6,306 bases of DNA, from positions 1 to 6,306 of the forward strand of contig JAPLGR010000410.1 of the NCBI GenBank assembly GCA_026390045.1, in the 5' to 3' direction. Position 1 is the stretch's first letter, and each line of letters begins with the position of its first letter. The notes beneath the pieces were generated by a model that ran no database searches, was not told the origin of the DNA, and saw only the letters and a list, made by a program, of their open reading frames with translations. The DNA is from Chloroflexota bacterium (GTDB lineage: Bacteria > Chloroflexota > Anaerolineae > Anaerolineales > E44-bin32). A program made the position numbers and the translations under genes. Shown here piece after piece: positions 5,813 through 6,306 of the stretch.

Positions 5813-5850
5813 AACCGCCTCCCGGAAGGGAGGCGGTTTGCCTTCTTTAT
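5813..5850 (+). terminator. intrinsic terminator of gene 3
   Basis: CCGCCTCCC (5815-5823) pairs perfectly with GGGAGGCGG (5828-5836). The stem is extended by AA/TT and closed by a GGAA (GNRA-type) tetraloop, and is followed by the T-rich tract TTTGCCTTCTTT. It separates gene 3 from the Fur-family gene, which therefore needs its own promoter. Confidence 0.9.
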
Positions 5851-5930
5851 GCGGGTTGGGCCTCTGGCGGCGCCCTCGGCTCCGCCTCGACTGCCGCCTG
5901 CGGCTGACGGTCCCGCGGCCGCAGCGGGCC

Positions 5931-5959
5931 TTGACTCCCACAGTGTGCAGCGCGATGCT
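5931..5959 (+). promoter_or_regulatory. candidate promoter of the Fur-family gene
   Basis: TTGACT (5931-5936; 5 of 6) lies 17 nt before GATGCT (5954-5959; a poor 3 of 6 match to the -10 box). Transcription would start near 5966, only about 28 nt before the ATG. The good -35 with a weak -10 and an overlapping dyad fits a regulated promoter, but the -10 is uncertain. Confidence 0.4.
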
Positions 5960-5979
5960 TGTTGCAACGAATTGCAGCA
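5960..5979. promoter_or_regulatory. Fur-family-like operator at the regulator's own promoter
   Basis: TGCAA (5963-5967), four bases CGAA, then TTGCA (5972-5976) form a perfect inverted repeat. It extends to TG/CA on the outside with one mismatched pair, giving an 8+4+8 dyad. It covers the predicted +1 and ends just before the ribosome binding site AAGGAG (5982-5987). The form is close to the published Nur box of Streptomyces (TTGCAA-N5-TTGCAA), although the spacer here is four. The position suggests repression of the gene by its own product. Confidence 0.45.
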
Positions 5980-5993
5980 GCAAGGAGTCGCAT

Positions 5994-6306
5994 ATGTCGT
6001 GTGGCGAGCGTCTGATGGGCGAGCTGCGTGCCGCCGGACACCGCGTGACCCCGCAGCGGCTGGTCATCCTTGAGTCGGTTGCCCATGCCCGCGATCACGC
6101 CTCGGCTCAGCAGGTTTTCTCGGAGGCGCGCCGCCGCCTGCCGGGCCTCGATCCGGCAACGGTCTACCGGACTCTACAGACGCTGCACGCCGCCGGCCTG
6201 GTGGACCTGTACACCGATGGAGGTCAGACGCTGCGATTCTCGCTTCGCGATCCTGAGCACCCACACGCTCACCTGGTGTGCCACTCGTGCGGACGCGAGA
6301 TGGAGC
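5994..6306 (+). CDS. Fur-family metal-dependent transcriptional regulator (3' end beyond window)
   Basis: ATG 5994 follows AAGGAG (5982-5987) with a 6-nt spacer. The 104 residues present cover the winged-helix DNA-binding domain: GHRVTPQRLVIL (15-26), the DHASAQQVF helix (34-42) and the recognition segment PATVYRTLQTL (54-64). The start of the dimerisation and metal domain follows, with His35, a His-x-His-x-His cluster (His89, His91, His93) and the first zinc-type pair C-x2-C (Cys96, Cys99). These are hallmark Fur-superfamily residues. Family length is usually about 130-150 residues, so roughly 30-45 remain outside the window. Which metal it senses (Fe, Zn, Ni or peroxide through Fe) cannot be settled here. 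The three-His cluster and the TGCAA/TTGCA dyad upstream mildly favour a Nur- or Zur-like sensor. It starts a new transcription unit after the gene 3 terminator. Confidence 0.93.
   Translation, partial: MSCGERLMGELRAAGHRVTPQRLVILESVAHARDHASAQQVFSEARRRLPGLDPATVYRTLQTLHAAGLVDLYTDGGQTLRFSLRDPEHPHAHLVCHSCGREME

Noticed and set aside
5138..6067. Long minus-strand open frame across gene 3 and the Fur-family promoter
   Set aside because: Its product is Arg/Gly/Pro-rich with no domain and no ribosome binding site. It is antisense to a clear gene and crosses a terminator; at this GC content such open frames are expected.

Overview
The window is GC-rich bacterial DNA (short AT islands only at promoters and a few regulatory sites) in which every convincing gene lies on the + strand. 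The style of the proteins suggests an environmental bacterium of the Chloroflexota type (Anaerolineae-like): exported beta-propeller proteins behind Pro/Thr/Gly/Glu linkers, a caspase-like protein with an IPT/TIG-like module, and a Met-rich membrane protein with two PepSY-like repeats. This placement is inference from recalled family resemblance; there is no rRNA or marker gene.

Layout. Positions 1-99 may hold the last codons of an upstream gene (weak). A promoter at 228-256 and a strong ribosome binding site lead into gene 1 (353-2149), a 598-residue lipoprotein with a WD40/TolB-like beta-propeller and a Cys-containing C-terminal beta domain. The gap 2150-2601 carries four direct copies of a short degenerate motif, CATANNKTGGCCG, and then a promoter. 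Next comes a broken gene. The 5' part (2602-3600) encodes an exported clan-CD-like (caspase/gingipain-like) domain that stops about 11 residues after its candidate catalytic Cys. The 3' part continues in another frame (open from 3575, first possible start 3719, end 4495) with an IPT/TIG-like module and an unknown C-terminal domain. The gap 4496-4921 has four more copies of the same motif in the same orientation, plus one inverted copy that forms a long hairpin. The broken gene is therefore bracketed by this repeat family.

The right third looks like a metal or redox-related neighbourhood. Gene 3 (4922-5794) encodes a single-pass membrane protein with Met/His-rich motifs and two PepSY-like repeats. 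Its start is preceded by a perfect 16-bp palindrome, and it ends at a textbook intrinsic terminator (5813-5850). A new transcription unit then begins with a Fur-family regulator (5994 to the window edge), whose promoter carries a TGCAA-N4-TTGCA operator over the predicted transcription start. This suggests autoregulation.

I see no CRISPR array, tRNA, rRNA or transposase gene. The most interesting items are the broken caspase-like gene, the repeat family on both sides of it, and the two different palindromic operators in front of gene 3 and the Fur-family gene.
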